Assembly: GCA_036251875.1 (NCBI GenBank)
Contig: CP133960.1
Location: forward strand, 2,090,258 to 2,154,257
Reading direction: 5' to 3'
Source: Orbaceae bacterium lpD02
GTDB lineage: Bacteria; Pseudomonadota; Gammaproteobacteria; Enterobacterales; Orbaceae
DNA length: 64,000 nucleotides
Under the pieces are notes generated by a model that was given only the letters and a program-made list of their open reading frames with translations, made no database searches and had not been told where the DNA came from. Positions 49,971 to 64,000 of the stretch are shown here, piece after piece. Made by a program: the position numbers and the translations under genes. Positions within the stretch are counted from its first letter, which is position 1; each line of letters opens with the position of its first letter.

Positions 49971-51563
49971 TTATTTTATTTTTTTGATTTCATGTGTTTC
50001 CTGATTAATTTCAAGGTAGCCACTATCGCCAGTAAGCAAGTTACCATTAACGTAGCCGATTTTGCAATTCGAAATAGGTAAATCATATCCCATTAGCGAT
50101 ATCAGTAACGTTGAAATTTGTTGATGAAAAAGGGTATTACATGGATCAAATTGTTCTTTTATATCAGATTGGATTTGATTGTTTGGTGAATATACTAAAG
50201 CAGGAACCGTATAACTTGAAGTGGTAAATTGCCCATGATTAAATGTTTCATTGCTAACATTTTGGCCATGATCAGAGGTAAATACTAAGATCCAGTCATC
50301 TTTTCCGCTACTATTTAGGTAGTCATATATAGATTGTAATAACTGATCTGTTTTATGAATAGTGTTGTCATATTTATCAATAATAGTTTCTGTACCGAAA
50401 ACATGATCTTCGTCATTCAGTAATGAGCCATAAGGTACGTGTGAGCCTCGTTGATGCAAAATGACAAAATTAGGTTGAGCACTATTAAGGTCTACTTTTT
50501 TTAAATAATCGAGTAAGTAACTATCCGGCATATTTTCTGATTTTTTATAGCCGAGTTCTGTTGGGAATACCATTCGATCAATCCAACGTAGGCCAATAAT
50601 ATTCATAATCATCATTTGATTTTCAGCTTGTGCTGAATAAAATTGAGTGTTATAGCCTTGTTTTTTTGCAAGATAGAATAAGTTAGTTGTTCCTTTTGAA
50701 ATTTGCAGCGAACCATTCGGCTTTTCTATTGCATTAAATAGAGTAGGAAGAGCAACTGCTGTCATTAAAGCTCCTGAAATCGTTGGTTTGATGATAGCTT
50801 GGTTATTGTTTTTAGCTAGATAAGAAAGAAATGGTGTTGTATCTCTATCATATCCAAAAACCCCCATGTTATTAGTATTTTGGCTCTCTCCAACCACAAA
50901 AATAATATTTTTAGCTAATGGTGCTGATGTGATCTTAGGCTCTTTTGCTGAATAAGGAGGTGTATCACTTAGACCTCCATAATAATAAGGTATAACACGA
51001 CCAATAAAATGACCAAGTGTAAAATAATTAGCTTTTAAACGGCTATAATCGGGGTTGGGGGAAATTCCATGTTGCTGTGTTGTATGGAATGAACGAACAC
51101 AAATGAAAACTAGTAATAATATGAAAAAAGTATCGACTAATTTGTAACTTTTCTTCGGTTTAAGAATAAATGGTAAAGAGGCAAAGAATATTGATTCAGC
51201 TATTCCCCATACAGATGGGACTAATAGTTTTCCAATCATATTACTACCGGCACTGCTAACTTCATCCAACTCAATAAACATTAGAAGATAATTTGTTGAG
51301 TTTATCCAGCTTTTATAAATTTCATAGTGAATATTGTTTGCAATAATGCTTATAGTAAAAATGAGCCAAATGATTATTTTTGTAAATCGATATTTAGCAA
51401 AAACCATGCACAGGACAAAAGATAAATTTATTGCATACGCTTCAAACAAATTACGAATTGTTGGAATGCTAAAATAATTTCTATAAATATACTCACTTAT
51501 TAGCAAGATAAGAGCAGAGCCAAAAATGATAGTGGTTTTTTTTAAAATATCCTGATACTTCAT
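49971..51563 (-). CDS. Phosphoethanolamine-transferase-like sulfatase-fold enzyme
   Basis: 530 residues. About five membrane helices occupy the first 160; the periplasmic domain follows. Family residues are E226 (VVGESQ), the Thr nucleophile T268 (SGALMTAVALP), H375 (GSHVP) and D431-H432 (TSDHGQN), matching the zinc and catalytic residues of EptA/MCR-type lipid A modifiers. The cysteine pair flanking the nucleophile in EptA and MCR-1 is replaced by Gly and Thr, so this is probably an OpgE/CptA/EptC-side relative. Acceptor unknown. It is divergent from the S10 operon. Confidence 0.8.
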   Translation of the reverse strand: MKYQDILKKTTIIFGSALILLISEYIYRNYFSIPTIRNLFEAYAINLSFVLCMVFAKYRFTKIIIWLIFTISIIANNIHYEIYKSWINSTNYLLMFIELDEVSSAGSNMIGKLLVPSVWGIAESIFFASLPFILKPKKSYKLVDTFFILLLVFICVRSFHTTQQHGISPNPDYSRLKANYFTLGHFIGRVIPYYYGGLSDTPPYSAKEPKITSAPLAKNIIFVVGESQNTNNMGVFGYDRDTTPFLSYLAKNNNQAIIKPTISGALMTAVALPTLFNAIEKPNGSLQISKGTTNLFYLAKKQGYNTQFYSAQAENQMMIMNIIGLRWIDRMVFPTELGYKKSENMPDSYLLDYLKKVDLNSAQPNFVILHQRGSHVPYGSLLNDEDHVFGTETIIDKYDNTIHKTDQLLQSIYDYLNSSGKDDWILVFTSDHGQNVSNETFNHGQFTTSSYTVPALVYSPNNQIQSDIKEQFDPCNTLFHQQISTLLISLMGYDLPISNCKIGYVNGNLLTGDSGYLEINQETHEIKKIK

Positions 51564-52255
<692 letters not shown>

Positions 52256-52288
52256 TCCTAGGCTGGTAAGGATTGAGAGGTTGAAACA

Positions 52289-52915
52289 ATGATTGGTTTA
52301 GTCGGTCGAAAAGTAGGAATGACACGAATCTTCACAGAAGAAGGTGTTTCGATTCCTGTCACCGTAATTGAAGTTGAAGCAAACCGCGTTACACAAGTTA
52401 AGACAATTGAGAACGATGGTTATAAAGCTGTACAGATTACTACTGGTAGCAAAAAAGCTAGCCGCGTAAGTAAGCCTGATGCAGGACATTTTGCTAAAGC
52501 TGGCGTTGAAGCTGGCCGTGGTCTGTGGGAGTTCCGTTTTGAAGATGGCGATTTCGTAGCAGGTCAAAGCATTAATGTTGATATTTTTACAGACGTTAAA
52601 AAAGTTGACGTTACTGGTACATCTAAAGGTAAAGGTTTTGCTGGCGTTACAAAACGTTGGAACTTCCGTACTCAAGATGCTACGCATGGTAACTCTTTGG
52701 CACACCGTGGCCATGGCTCTATTGGTCAAAACCAAACGCCAGGTAAAGTGTTCAAAGGTCGTAAGATGGCAGGTCACTTAGGTAATGAACGCGTAACTGT
52801 TCAAAACTTAGATATTGTTCGTGTCGATGCAGAGCGTAACCTTTTATTAATTAAAGGTGCTGTGCCTGGCTCAATCAATAGTGACGTAATTGTTAAACCA
52901 GCGATTAAAGCTTAA
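52289..52915 (+). CDS. rplC: 50S ribosomal protein L3
   Basis: 208 residues. [19 protein letters not shown] at the N terminus and the long loop reaching the peptidyl-transferase centre ([20 protein letters not shown]), which contains the Gln that is methylated in E. coli L3. Second gene of the operon. Confidence 0.98.
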   Translation: MIGLVGRKVGMTRIFTEEGVSIPVTVIEVEANRVTQVKTIENDGYKAVQITTGSKKASRVSKPDAGHFAKAGVEAGRGLWEFRFEDGDFVAGQSINVDIFTDVKKVDVTGTSKGKGFAGVTKRWNFRTQDATHGNSLAHRGHGSIGQNQTPGKVFKGRKMAGHLGNERVTVQNLDIVRVDAERNLLLIKGAVPGSINSDVIVKPAIKA

Positions 52916-52931
52916 CGTCAAGGAGATAGAA

Positions 52932-53549
52932 ATGGAATTAGTAGTTAAAGACGCGCAAGCGCTTTCTGTTTCAGAAACTACCTTCGGACGTGATTTTAAT
53001 GAAGCATTAGTTCACCAAGTTGTTGTTGCATATGCATCAGGAGCTCGCCAAGGAACTCGTGGTCAAAAAACTCGTGCAGAAGTAGCTGGTTCAGGCAAGA
53101 AACCATGGCGTCAAAAAGGTACTGGTCGTGCTCGTTCAGGTTCTATCAAGAGCCCAATCTGGCGTAGCGGTGGTGTAACATTTGCTGCTAAGAATCAGGA
53201 TCATAGTCAAAAAGTTAACCGCAAAATGTATCGTGGTGCATTAAAAAGTATTTTTTCTGAATTAGTGCGTCAAGATCGTTTAATCGTGGTTGAGAAGTTC
53301 ACTGTAGAAGCACCTAAGACAAAATTATTAACTGAAAAATTAAAATCAATGGATCTTAATGACGTGTTGATTATTACTTCAGAAGTTGATGAAAATCTTT
53401 TCTTAGCTTCACGCAATATCTATAAAGTAGATGTTCGTGATGTGGCAGGTATTGACCCAGTTAGCTTAATAGCATTTGATAAAGTACTCATGACTGTTGA
53501 TGCAGTGAAACAAGTTGAGGCAATGTTAGCAGAGGAGAAAGTAGCATGA
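52932..53549 (+). CDS. rplD: 50S ribosomal protein L4
   Basis: 205 residues from the ATG at 52932, preceded by AAGGAGATAG; an open frame runs 14 codons further up into rplC but is not needed. Sequence matches L4 ([19 protein letters not shown], loop [24 protein letters not shown]). L4 lines the exit tunnel and in E. coli represses the S10 operon through the leader. Confidence 0.98.
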   Translation: MELVVKDAQALSVSETTFGRDFNEALVHQVVVAYASGARQGTRGQKTRAEVAGSGKKPWRQKGTGRARSGSIKSPIWRSGGVTFAAKNQDHSQKVNRKMYRGALKSIFSELVRQDRLIVVEKFTVEAPKTKLLTEKLKSMDLNDVLIITSEVDENLFLASRNIYKVDVRDVAGIDPVSLIAFDKVLMTVDAVKQVEAMLAEEKVA

Positions 53550-53848
53550 TTCGTGAAGAGCGTCTGCTAAAAGTCCTGCGTGCACCACATGTTTCTGAAA
53601 AAGCATCTCTTTCAATGGAGAAAGCGAACACGTTAGTGTTAAAAGTTGCTAAAGATGCTACTAAGAAAGAGATCAAGGCCGCAGTTGAACAACTATTTGA
53701 AGTTAAGGTTAACGATGTCAATACTTTAATCGTAAAAGGTAAAGTTAAACGTCGTGGTCAACAAATCGGTCGTCGAAGCGACTGGAAAAAAGCTTACGTC
53801 ACTTTAGCGGAAGGTCAAAATTTAGACCTTGCGGGCGTCACTGAGTAA
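53546..53848 (+). CDS. rplW: 50S ribosomal protein L23
   Basis: 100 residues. Exit-tunnel protein that docks trigger factor and [23 protein letters not shown] and the extended loop [20 protein letters not shown] are typical. Overlaps rplD by 4 bp (ATGA), so translation is coupled. Confidence 0.97.
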   Translation: MIREERLLKVLRAPHVSEKASLSMEKANTLVLKVAKDATKKEIKAAVEQLFEVKVNDVNTLIVKGKVKRRGQQIGRRSDWKKAYVTLAEGQNLDLAGVTE

Positions 53849-54985
<1,137 letters not shown>

Positions 54986-54989
54986 GTAG

Positions 54990-55331
<342 letters not shown>

Positions 55332-55346
55332 GTCTGGAGAATAGCA

Positions 55347-56048
55347 ATGGGTCAAAAAGTAAATCCAAATGGTATCCGATTAGGTATTGTCAAACCTTGG
55401 ACATCTACCTGGTATGCAGATACAAAAGAATTCGCTGATAACTTAGATGGCGATTTTAAAGTTCGCCAATTCTTAAATAAAGAGTTAGCGCAAGCGTCAA
55501 TCTCGAAGATTGTGATCGAGCGTCCGGCTAAGAGTATTCGTGTGACTATTCACACTGCTCGTCCTGGTATCGTGATCGGTAAAAAAGGTGAAGACGTTGA
55601 AAAAATACGTAATGCCGTAGCTAACATAGCTGGCGTACCTGCACAGATTAATATTGCCGAAGTTCGTAAACCTGAAATCGACGCAAAATTAGTTGCTGAT
55701 AGCATCACTGCACAATTAGAGCGTCGAGTTATGTTCCGTCGTGCAATGAAACGTGCTGTACAAAATGCAATGAAAGCAGGGGCCAAAGGTATTAAAGTTG
55801 AAGTAAGTGGTCGTTTAGGCGGTGCAGAAATTGCTCGTAGCGAGTGGTATCGTGAAGGTCGTGTACCTTTACATACATTACGTGCCGACATCGATTATGG
55901 GCTTTCCGAAGCACTCACAACTTATGGTATTATTGGTGTTAAAGTGTGGATCTTCAAAGGTGAGATCCTTGGTGGAATGGCTGCCGTTGAACAAGTAGAG
56001 AAACCTGCTGCTCAACCTAAAAAGCAGCGTAAAGGCCGGAAACAATAA
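55347..56048 (+). CDS. rpsC: 30S ribosomal protein S3
   Basis: 233 residues. The KH domain includes [34 protein letters not shown] begins the protein. S3 lines the mRNA entry channel. The Lys-rich tail ([11 protein letters not shown]) is normal for the family. Confidence 0.98.
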   Translation: MGQKVNPNGIRLGIVKPWTSTWYADTKEFADNLDGDFKVRQFLNKELAQASISKIVIERPAKSIRVTIHTARPGIVIGKKGEDVEKIRNAVANIAGVPAQINIAEVRKPEIDAKLVADSITAQLERRVMFRRAMKRAVQNAMKAGAKGIKVEVSGRLGGAEIARSEWYREGRVPLHTLRADIDYGLSEALTTYGIIGVKVWIFKGEILGGMAAVEQVEKPAAQPKKQRKGRKQ

Positions 56049-56471
<423 letters not shown>

Positions 56472-56663
56472 ATGAAAGCAAAAGAGCTACGCGAAAAAAG
56501 CGTTGAAGAGTTAAATACTGAACTTCTAAACTTACTACGTGAACAATTTAATTTACGTATGCAGTTAGCGGGTGGTCAGTTACAACAAACTCATTTAGTT
56601 AAACAAGTGCGTCGTAATATTGCACGAGTTAAAACTTTATTAACTGAAAAGGCGGGTGCGTAA
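56472..56663 (+). CDS. rpmC: 50S ribosomal protein L29
   Basis: 63 residues, a two-helix protein at the exit tunnel beside L23. [20 protein letters not shown] is the conserved start. The ATG abuts the rplP stop, and its own stop overlaps rpsQ by one base. Confidence 0.97.
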   Translation: MKAKELREKSVEELNTELLNLLREQFNLRMQLAGGQLQQTHLVKQVRRNIARVKTLLTEKAGA

Positions 56664-56917
56664 TGACTGATAATATTCGTACTCAGCAAGGTCGTGTCAT
56701 TAGCGATAAAATGGATAAGTCTATTACTGTTGCTATTGAGCGTAAAGTGAAACACCCATTATATGGTAAGTTCATTAAACGTACGACAAAATTGCATGTA
56801 CATGATGAGAATAATGAGTGTGGTATTGGTGATACTGTTGAGATAAAAGAGTGTCGTCCATTATCGAAGACTAAGTCTTGGACTCTGGTTCGAGTTGTTG
56901 AAAAAGCAGTTATTTAA
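56663..56917 (+). CDS. rpsQ: 30S ribosomal protein S17
   Basis: 84 residues, an OB-fold primary 16S rRNA binder. [20 protein letters not shown] and [19 protein letters not shown] are diagnostic. Last gene of the S10 operon; a strong hairpin follows. Confidence 0.98.
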   Translation: MTDNIRTQQGRVISDKMDKSITVAIERKVKHPLYGKFIKRTTKLHVHDENNECGIGDTVEIKECRPLSKTKSWTLVRVVEKAVI

Positions 56918-56943
56918 TTAATTGATTAAAAACTGTACACAAT

Positions 56944-56974
56944 AAAATAAACGGCTATTATAGCCGTTTATTTT
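56944..56974 (+). terminator. Strong hairpin between the S10 and spc operons
   Basis: AAAATAAACGGCTA and TAGCCGTTTATTTT form a perfect 14-bp stem with a TTA loop. The A/T ends supply the tract on either strand, so it can act as an intrinsic terminator (TTTATTTT). Confidence 0.8.
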
Positions 56975-57023
56975 GTACTACCCATTTTATTTTAGTGGTG
57001 TTATACTGTGCACCCTCATATAA

Positions 57024-57485
<462 letters not shown>

Positions 57486-57495
57486 GGAGCGGGTA

Positions 57496-57810
57496 ATGGC
57501 AGCGAAAATCCGTCGAGAAGATGAAGTTATCGTGTTAACTGGTAAAGATAAAGGTAAACGCGGTAAGGTAAAAAGTGTTTTGTCTACTGGCAAAGTGGTT
57601 GTTGAAGGTATTAATTTGGTGAAAAAACACCAAAAACCAGTACCGGCATTAAACCAAGATGGTGGGATTGTTGAAAAAGAAGCGGCAATTAACGTTTCTA
57701 ACGTAGCAATTTACAATAATGCTACGGGCAAAGCAGATCGCGTAGGCTTTAGAATTGAAGACGGTAAAAAAGTCCGTTTTTATAAGTCTACTAATGAAAC
57801 AATTAAGTAA
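57496..57810 (+). CDS. rplX: 50S ribosomal protein L24
   Basis: 104 residues. A KOW motif ([21 protein letters not shown]) lies near the N terminus. An assembly-initiation protein that binds the 5' domain of 23S rRNA. Confidence 0.97.
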   Translation: MAAKIRREDEVIVLTGKDKGKRGKVKSVLSTGKVVVEGINLVKKHQKPVPALNQDGGIVEKEAAINVSNVAIYNNATGKADRVGFRIEDGKKVRFYKSTNETIK

Positions 57811-57850
57811 TTTGGAGTGTACGATGGCGAAACTGCATGATCACTACAAT
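57795..57850 (+). promoter_or_regulatory. Candidate S8-binding translational control site at the rplX-rplE junction
   Basis: The bases around the rplE start (TTTGGAGTGTACGATGGCGA, continuing AACTGCATGATCAC) are very close to E. coli at the nucleotide level, including silent positions. In E. coli this junction is the mRNA target through which S8 represses the spc operon. Inference from conservation; structure not computed. Confidence 0.5.
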
Positions 57851-58363
57851 GCACAGGTAGTAAATAAACTGAAAGAACAGTTTGGCTACAAATCTGTCAT
57901 GCAAGTCCCTCGGATAGAAAAGATCACCTTGAATATGGGTGTTGGTGAAGCAATAACTGATAAGAAATTATTAGATAATGCGGTTGCAGATTTAGCTGCA
58001 ATCAGTGGTCAAAAACCACTAGTCACTAAGGCGCGTAAATCAGTTGCTGGTTTTAAAATCCGTCAAGGATATCCTATTGGTTGTAAAGTAACTCTACGCG
58101 GCGAGCGTATGTGGGAGTTCTTTGAGCGTTTTGTTTATATTGCATTACCTCGTACCCGAGATTTTCGTGGCTTAAGTACGAAATCTTTTGATGGTCGTGG
58201 TAACTACAGTATGGGTATTCGTGAGCAGATCGTTTTCCCTGAAATCGATTATGATAAAGTCGATCGTGTCCGTGGTTTAGATATTACTATCACAACTACT
58301 GCACAATCAGATGAAGAAGGCCGAGCATTACTATCAGCCTTTAACTTCCCATTTCGTAAGTAA
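57824..58363 (+). CDS. rplE: 50S ribosomal protein L5
   Basis: 179 residues from the ATG at 57824 ([20 protein letters not shown]), with GGAG just upstream; a longer frame through rplX is an artefact. L5 binds 5S rRNA and contacts S13. [20 protein letters not shown] and [20 protein letters not shown] are conserved. Confidence 0.97.
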   Translation: MAKLHDHYNAQVVNKLKEQFGYKSVMQVPRIEKITLNMGVGEAITDKKLLDNAVADLAAISGQKPLVTKARKSVAGFKIRQGYPIGCKVTLRGERMWEFFERFVYIALPRTRDFRGLSTKSFDGRGNYSMGIREQIVFPEIDYDKVDRVRGLDITITTTAQSDEEGRALLSAFNFPFRK

Positions 58364-58378
58364 AGGTAGGGTAAACTA

Positions 58379-58684
58379 ATGGCTAAACAATCAATGATTG
58401 AGCGTGATAAAAAACGCGTAAAGCTAGCAAATAGATACTTTGCAAAGCGTCAAGAATTAAAAGCGATCATCTCTGATTTAAATTCAACAGATGAAGATCG
58501 TTGGAATGCAGTGCTTAAATTGCAAACGCTTCCTCGAGATTCTAGTCCATCACGTCAACGTAATCGTTGTCGTCAAACGGGCCGTCCTCATGGCGTCCTT
58601 CGTAAGTTTGGTCTAAGCCGTATTAAGGTCCGTGAAACTGCCATGCGTGGCGAGATTCCAGGTCTTAGAAAGGCAAGTTGGTAA
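58379..58684 (+). CDS. rpsN: 30S ribosomal protein S14
   Basis: 101 residues, the long zinc-free (C-minus) form: [20 protein letters not shown] replaces the zinc-finger cysteines. Located in the 30S head. Confidence 0.97.
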   Translation: MAKQSMIERDKKRVKLANRYFAKRQELKAIISDLNSTDEDRWNAVLKLQTLPRDSSPSRQRNRCRQTGRPHGVLRKFGLSRIKVRETAMRGEIPGLRKASW

Positions 58685-58701
58685 TCAGAGGAGTGTTATA
58701 G

Positions 58702-59094
<393 letters not shown>

Positions 59095-59105
59095 GGGAGA
59101 AAAAA

Positions 59106-59639
59106 ATGTCTCGTGTTGCTAAAGCACCTGTCGTTATTCCTGCTGGCGTAGAGGTAAAACTCAACGGTCAGGTAATTACGATTAAAGGTAAGAATGGCGA
59201 GTTATCTCGCTCAATTAATAATGCTGTTGTTCTTAACCAAGAAGATGGAGCGGTTAAATTCTCTCCACGTGAAGGCGAACCAGATGCTTGGGCTCAAGCA
59301 GGAACCGCTAGAGCTTTGGTTTATTCAATGGTAGTTGGTGTTACTGACGGATTCACTAAAAAACTTCAGTTAGTTGGTGTTGGTTATCGTGCACAGCTTA
59401 AAGGTAATGCAATTGGCTTATCTCTTGGGTTTTCACATCCAATTGAGCACCAATTACCCGCAGGTGTAACTGCTGAGTGTCCTTCTCAAACTGAAATCAT
59501 CCTGAAAAGTGCTGATAAGCAGTTGATTGGACAAGTTGCAGCAGATATCCGTGCTTATCGTCGTCCTGAGCCTTATAAAGGTAAAGGTGTTCGTTACGCA
59601 GACGAAGTCGTGCGTACTAAAGAAGCTAAGAAGAAGTAA
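59106..59639 (+). CDS. rplF: 50S ribosomal protein L6
   Basis: 177 residues, two tandem alpha/beta repeats. [20 protein letters not shown] and [20 protein letters not shown] are the conserved ends. Near the GTPase centre. Confidence 0.98.
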   Translation: MSRVAKAPVVIPAGVEVKLNGQVITIKGKNGELSRSINNAVVLNQEDGAVKFSPREGEPDAWAQAGTARALVYSMVVGVTDGFTKKLQLVGVGYRAQLKGNAIGLSLGFSHPIEHQLPAGVTAECPSQTEIILKSADKQLIGQVAADIRAYRRPEPYKGKGVRYADEVVRTKEAKKK

Positions 59640-59648
59640 GGTAACACT

Positions 59649-60002
59649 ATGGATAAGAAATCAGCTCGAATCCGTCGTGCAACAAAAGCGCGAGCAAAGA
59701 TGCGAGAACTACTGGCTACTCGCCTTGTGGTTCACCGTACTCCACGTCATATCTATGCGCAAATTATTGCACCAAACGGATCTGAAGTACTGGCAGCCGC
59801 TTCTACACTAGAAAAAGCTATCAGTGAAAATTTAAAATACACCGGAAACAAAGACGCTGCAGCAGCAGTCGGTAAAGCTATTGCTGAGCGTGCATTGGCG
59901 AAAGATATTAAAGAGATTTCTTTCGACCGTTCTGGTTTTCAATATCATGGTCGAGTTCAGGCGCTAGCAGATGCTGCTCGCGAAGCTGGCCTACAGTTCT
60001 AA
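59649..60002 (+). CDS. rplR: 50S ribosomal protein L18
   Basis: 117 residues. [20 protein letters not shown] and [20 protein letters not shown] identify this 5S rRNA-binding protein. Confidence 0.98.
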   Translation: MDKKSARIRRATKARAKMRELLATRLVVHRTPRHIYAQIIAPNGSEVLAAASTLEKAISENLKYTGNKDAAAAVGKAIAERALAKDIKEISFDRSGFQYHGRVQALADAAREAGLQF

Positions 60003-60007
60003 GGTAG

Positions 60008-60517
<510 letters not shown>

Positions 60518-60523
60518 TTAGCC

Positions 60524-60703
60524 ATGGCAAAAACGATAAAAATCACACAAACGCGTAGTTCAATAGGACGTTTGCCTAAGCATAAAGCAACGTTACGTGG
60601 ATTAGGATTACGTGGAATTGGTCATACTGTAGAGCGAGAGGATACTCCTGCAATGCGCGGTATGGTTAACCAAGTTTATTACATGGTTAAAGTAGAGGAG
60701 TAA
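60524..60703 (+). CDS. rpmD: 50S ribosomal protein L30
   Basis: 59 residues, found by reading the gap between rpsE and rplO. The ATG at 60524 begins [20 protein letters not shown], and the protein ends with [13 protein letters not shown], as expected for L30. Stops 6 bp before rplO. Confidence 0.97.
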   Translation: MAKTIKITQTRSSIGRLPKHKATLRGLGLRGIGHTVEREDTPAMRGMVNQVYYMVKVEE

Positions 60704-60709
60704 TGGGTA

Positions 60710-61144
60710 ATGCGTTTAAATACTTTATCTCCTGCTGAAGGCTCTAAGCCTGTAGGTAAGCGTCTAGGACGAGGAATTGGTTCTGGGCTAGGTAAAACAG
60801 GTGGTCGTGGTGTTAAAGGCCAAAACTCTCGTTCGGGCGGCGGTGTTCGTCGTGGTTTTGAGGGTGGTCAAATGCCATTGTATCGTCGTCTACCTAAGTT
60901 TGGTTTTACTTCGCGTAAATCCTTAGTTACAACAGAAATTCGTCTTTCAGATTTAATGAAAGTTGAAGGAGACGTTGTAGACCTAAATTCACTTAAAGCC
61001 GCAAATGTGATTAGCTCACAGATTGAATTTGCAAAAATTATGTTAGCAGGTGAGATTAGCAAACCAGTAACAATTCGTGGTATTCGTATTAGTAAAGGTG
61101 CGAGAGCTGCAGTTGAAGCTGCTGGTGGAAAAATCGAGGAATAG
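60710..61144 (+). CDS. rplO: 50S ribosomal protein L15
   Basis: 144 residues. [20 protein letters not shown] and the glycine-rich [20 protein letters not shown] region are diagnostic. A late-assembly 50S protein. Confidence 0.98.
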   Translation: MRLNTLSPAEGSKPVGKRLGRGIGSGLGKTGGRGVKGQNSRSGGGVRRGFEGGQMPLYRRLPKFGFTSRKSLVTTEIRLSDLMKVEGDVVDLNSLKAANVISSQIEFAKIMLAGEISKPVTIRGIRISKGARAAVEAAGGKIEE

Positions 61145-61152
61145 TTAGAAAG

Positions 61153-62496
61153 ATGGCAAAGCAACCAGGATTAGATTTTCAAAGCACAAGAGGCGGTAGC
61201 GGAGAGTTAAAAAGGCGATTATTATTCGTTCTTGTAGCTCTTATTGTTTTCCGTATTGGTTCTTTTATTCCCGTTCCTGGTATCGATACTGAGGCGTTGA
61301 CCAACTTGCTTTCACAAGCTGCAAGTAATAACGGCATTATTGGCATGTTCAATATGTTCTCAGGTGGTGCGTTAAGCCGAGCTTCAATTTTTGCATTAGG
61401 TATCATGCCATATATTTCTGCATCTATTATAGTGCAGTTATTGACGGCAATTAATCCTAAACTTGCAGAGTTGAAAAAAGAAGGTGAATCAGGTCGTAAA
61501 AAAATTAGTCAGTACACTCGTTATGGTACGTTAGTGCTTGCGATTGTTCAGGCTGTAGGAATTGCAACTGGTTTGCCTCAGATTCCAGGATTTGGTCAAG
61601 TCGTCATTAATCCTGGTTTCGCTTTTTACTTTATCGCCTCAGTAAGTTTAGTCACTGGCACTATGTTTCTAATGTGGCTAGGTGAACAAATTACCGAAAG
61701 AGGAGTCGGTAACGGTATCTCAATTATTATCTTTGCAGGTATTGTTGCTGGTCTTCCTCATGCTATCGGTGAGACTATTGCAAAAGCTCGTTTAGGCGAA
61801 TTGCACTCTCTGTTGTTGTTAGTTGTGGCAGTGCTTGTTATCGGTATTACTTACTTTGTTGTATTTATTGAGCGTGGTCAACGACGTATTGTTGTTAACT
61901 ATGCACAGCGTCAACAAGGTCGCCGAGTTTATGCTGCTCAAAGCACTCATTTGCCTTTGAAGATAAATATGGCTGGTGTTATTCCGGCTATTTTTGCTTC
62001 AACAATCATCATGTTACCAGCAATGATGGCATCATGGTTGCAAGGTGATGGAGAAGGTTGGCGTTATATTTTTGTTGTTCTAGGGCAGTATTTGTCTCAT
62101 GACCAGCCGCTATATTTAATTCTGTATGCTGCTGCGATTATCTTTTTCTGTTTCTTTTATACAGCATTAGTATTTAATCCACGTGAAACTGCTGATCAAC
62201 TAAAAAAATCAGGTGCATTTATTCCAGGAATTCGCCCAGGTGAACAAACAGCAAAATATATAGATAAAGTCATGACGCGCTTAACGCTTGTTGGAGCTCT
62301 CTATATTACGTTTGTTTGTCTAGTTCCTATGTTTATGACTTCGGCAATGAAGATCCCAGTTCAGTTTGGTGGGACATCTTTATTAATTGTTGTTGTGGTA
62401 ATCATGGATTTTATGGCACAAGTACAGACTCTAATGATGCCAAATCGTTATGAGTCAGTTTTAAAGAAAGCGAACCTTAAAGGCTATGGCCGATAA
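61153..62496 (+). CDS. secY: Protein translocase subunit SecY
   Basis: 447 residues (E. coli 443), ten membrane helices. It forms the translocation pore with SecE and SecG. The N-terminal [20 protein letters not shown], plug-region [20 protein letters not shown], and the cytoplasmic [20 protein letters not shown] and [20 protein letters not shown] loops are conserved. Its place after rplO is the usual one. Confidence 0.98.
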   Translation: MAKQPGLDFQSTRGGSGELKRRLLFVLVALIVFRIGSFIPVPGIDTEALTNLLSQAASNNGIIGMFNMFSGGALSRASIFALGIMPYISASIIVQLLTAINPKLAELKKEGESGRKKISQYTRYGTLVLAIVQAVGIATGLPQIPGFGQVVINPGFAFYFIASVSLVTGTMFLMWLGEQITERGVGNGISIIIFAGIVAGLPHAIGETIAKARLGELHSLLLLVVAVLVIGITYFVVFIERGQRRIVVNYAQRQQGRRVYAAQSTHLPLKINMAGVIPAIFASTIIMLPAMMASWLQGDGEGWRYIFVVLGQYLSHDQPLYLILYAAAIIFFCFFYTALVFNPRETADQLKKSGAFIPGIRPGEQTAKYIDKVMTRLTLVGALYITFVCLVPMFMTSAMKIPVQFGGTSLLIVVVVIMDFMAQVQTLMMPNRYESVLKKANLKGYGR

Positions 62497-62522
62497 GCAA
62501 GCAGAAGTTACGGAGAAATAAA

Positions 62523-62636
62523 ATGAAAGTTCGTGCTTCAGTCAAGAAGTTATGCAGAAATTGTAAAATCATCAAGCGTGATGGCGTTATTCGTGTCATC
62601 TGTATTGAAGGTAAACATAAACAACGTCAAGGTTAA
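62523..62636 (+). CDS. rpmJ: 50S ribosomal protein L36
   Basis: 37 residues, too short to be caught by usual length filters: [20 protein letters not shown] and ending EGKHKQRQG. The zinc-binding residues (C11, C14, C27 and the C-terminal His) are present, so this is the zinc-containing (C-plus) form. Last gene of the spc operon. Confidence 0.96.
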   Translation: MKVRASVKKLCRNCKIIKRDGVIRVICIEGKHKQRQG

Positions 62637-62675
62637 TTTTTTGACCTTTGATTTTGGCGCTTTTGCATATTTTAC

Positions 62676-62705
62676 TTGCCAAAGTATAGTAAAGCTGGCT
62701 AGAAT
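62676..62705 (+). promoter_or_regulatory. Candidate promoter of the alpha operon
   Basis: TTGCCA (62676-62681), 18-bp spacer, TAGAAT (62700-62705). An alternative pair, TTTGCA and TATAGT, overlaps just upstream. Both would drive rpsM-rpsK-rpsD. Confidence 0.5.
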
Positions 62706-62724
62706 AGCCAGCCTATAATTTTTT
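62694..62724 (+). terminator. Hairpin between the spc and alpha operons
   Basis: GCTGGCTA and TAGCCAGC form a perfect 8-bp stem with a GAA loop. A run of six Ts starts 7 nt after the stem, farther than ideal, so termination may be partial. It overlaps the candidate alpha promoter. Confidence 0.5.
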
Positions 62725-62815
62725 GAGGTCCCTTTATTTGAGTATCCTGAAAACGGGCTTTTCAGCATAAAGGTGACTAATTATATTTATATTAACAAAT
62801 AGGAGTGCATAGTGG
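62725..62815 (+). promoter_or_regulatory. Alpha-operon leader / S4 translational control pseudoknot
   Basis: The leader before rpsM contains ATTTGAGTATCCTGAAAACG followed by GGCTTTTCAGCAT and ends with AGGAGTGCATAGTGG, essentially the E. coli alpha-operon ribosome-binding element that folds as a nested pseudoknot and is bound by S4. Even the GTG start context is kept. Strong evidence for S4 autoregulation of rpsM-rpsK-rpsD. Confidence 0.88.
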
Positions 62816-63168
62816 CCCGTATCGCAGGCATTAACATTCCTGATCAACAGCATACTGTAATTGCTTTACAAGCGATCTATGGTATCGGAAATACTCGTGC
62901 AAAGTTAATTTGTAAAGAAGCGGGTATTGATGAGCATGTTAAGATCAGAGAACTATCTGAAGATCAGATTGAAAAGTTACGTGAACAAGTCGCAAAATTC
63001 ACAGTTGAAGGTGATTTGCGTCGTGAAGTGACTATGAGTATCAAGCGTTTATTAGACCTTGGTTGTTATCGTGGTATACGTCATCGCCGTGGACTTCCAG
63101 TTCGTGGTCAACGTACAAAGACTAACGCTCGTACCCGTAAGGGCCCGCGTAAGCCTATCAAGAAATAA
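62812..63168 (+). CDS. rpsM: 30S ribosomal protein S13
   Basis: 118 residues from a GTG at 62812, as in E. coli. [20 protein letters not shown] and [20 protein letters not shown] identify S13, a head protein touching P-site tRNA and L5. First gene of the alpha operon. Confidence 0.98.
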   Translation: MARIAGINIPDQQHTVIALQAIYGIGNTRAKLICKEAGIDEHVKIRELSEDQIEKLREQVAKFTVEGDLRREVTMSIKRLLDLGCYRGIRHRRGLPVRGQRTKTNARTRKGPRKPIKK

Positions 63169-63177
63169 TCGGGGTAA

Positions 63178-63573
<396 letters not shown>

Positions 63574-63589
63574 TTACTTGGCGTTTTAG

Positions 63590-64000
<411 letters not shown>

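Noticed and set aside
52298-52777. Minus-strand frame of 159 codons antisense to rplC
   Set aside because: Low-complexity translation opposite a highly conserved ribosomal gene; a codon-usage shadow.

Overview
The window is a contiguous piece of a low-GC gammaproteobacterial chromosome. Gene content and protein sequences resemble Enterobacterales/Pasteurellales (SlmA, FtsN, MtlADR, fused TrpCF and TrpGD, RelA next to RlmD, E. coli-like S10/spc/alpha ribosomal operons). Local gene order is partly rearranged and base composition is AT-rich. My best guess, by inference only, is a host-associated relative of the Orbaceae (Gilliamella/Orbus type). No transposase, integrase, CRISPR array or tRNA gene was recognised; this is mostly core chromosome with a few accessory envelope loci.

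Layout. 1-6.7 kb (minus): mscS (cut by the window edge), coaBC-dut-slmA, recN under a LexA box, and accBC. 7.1-13.3 kb (plus): cell-shape operon mreBCD, then rng, tldD and yqjA. 13.3-13.7 kb (minus): RNase P RNA gene rnpB, whose 3' end collides with yqjA. 13.8-17.6 kb (plus): mannitol operon mtlADR behind two CRP sites. 17.6-20 kb (minus): dtd, yihY, ftsN, rpsT. 20.1-22.5 kb (plus): pgk and fbaA. 22.5-25.3 kb (minus): priA and a DUF1097-like membrane protein. 25.4-32.4 kb (minus): a complete trp operon (trpE-GD-CF-B-A) with TrpR operator, trpL leader peptide and attenuator. 32.6-34.3 kb (minus): two family-2 glycosyltransferases. 34.4-38.5 kb (plus): coaD, rlmD, relA. 38.6-42.5 kb: folA, an MJ1255-type glycosyltransferase, a divergent OpgB/LTA-synthase-like phosphoglycerol transferase and a LysE-type exporter. 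42.5-47 kb (minus): three lipoprotein genes followed by dacB (PBP4). 47.2-49.6 kb (minus): fmt-rsmB. 50-51.6 kb (minus): a phosphoethanolamine-transferase-like enzyme. 51.7-64 kb (plus): S10 operon, terminator, spc operon through secY and rpmJ, then the alpha operon to a truncated rpsD.

Regulation is unusually legible. I could read a LexA box (recN), paired CRP sites (mtlA), a TrpR operator plus a full 1:2 / 2:3 / 3:4 attenuator (trp), an S10 leader of about the E. coli length, a candidate S8 target at rplX/rplE, the S4-type alpha-operon leader, a TTG start on rpsT, and several intrinsic terminators.

The most interesting less-described loci are the four-gene envelope operon (COG3014-like lipoprotein, LpoB-like lipoprotein, CsgG/FlgT-like lipoprotein, then dacB) and the divergent glycosyltransferase / phosphoglycerol-transferase pair. 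Both suggest peptidoglycan or surface-glycan functions, but their exact roles are inference.
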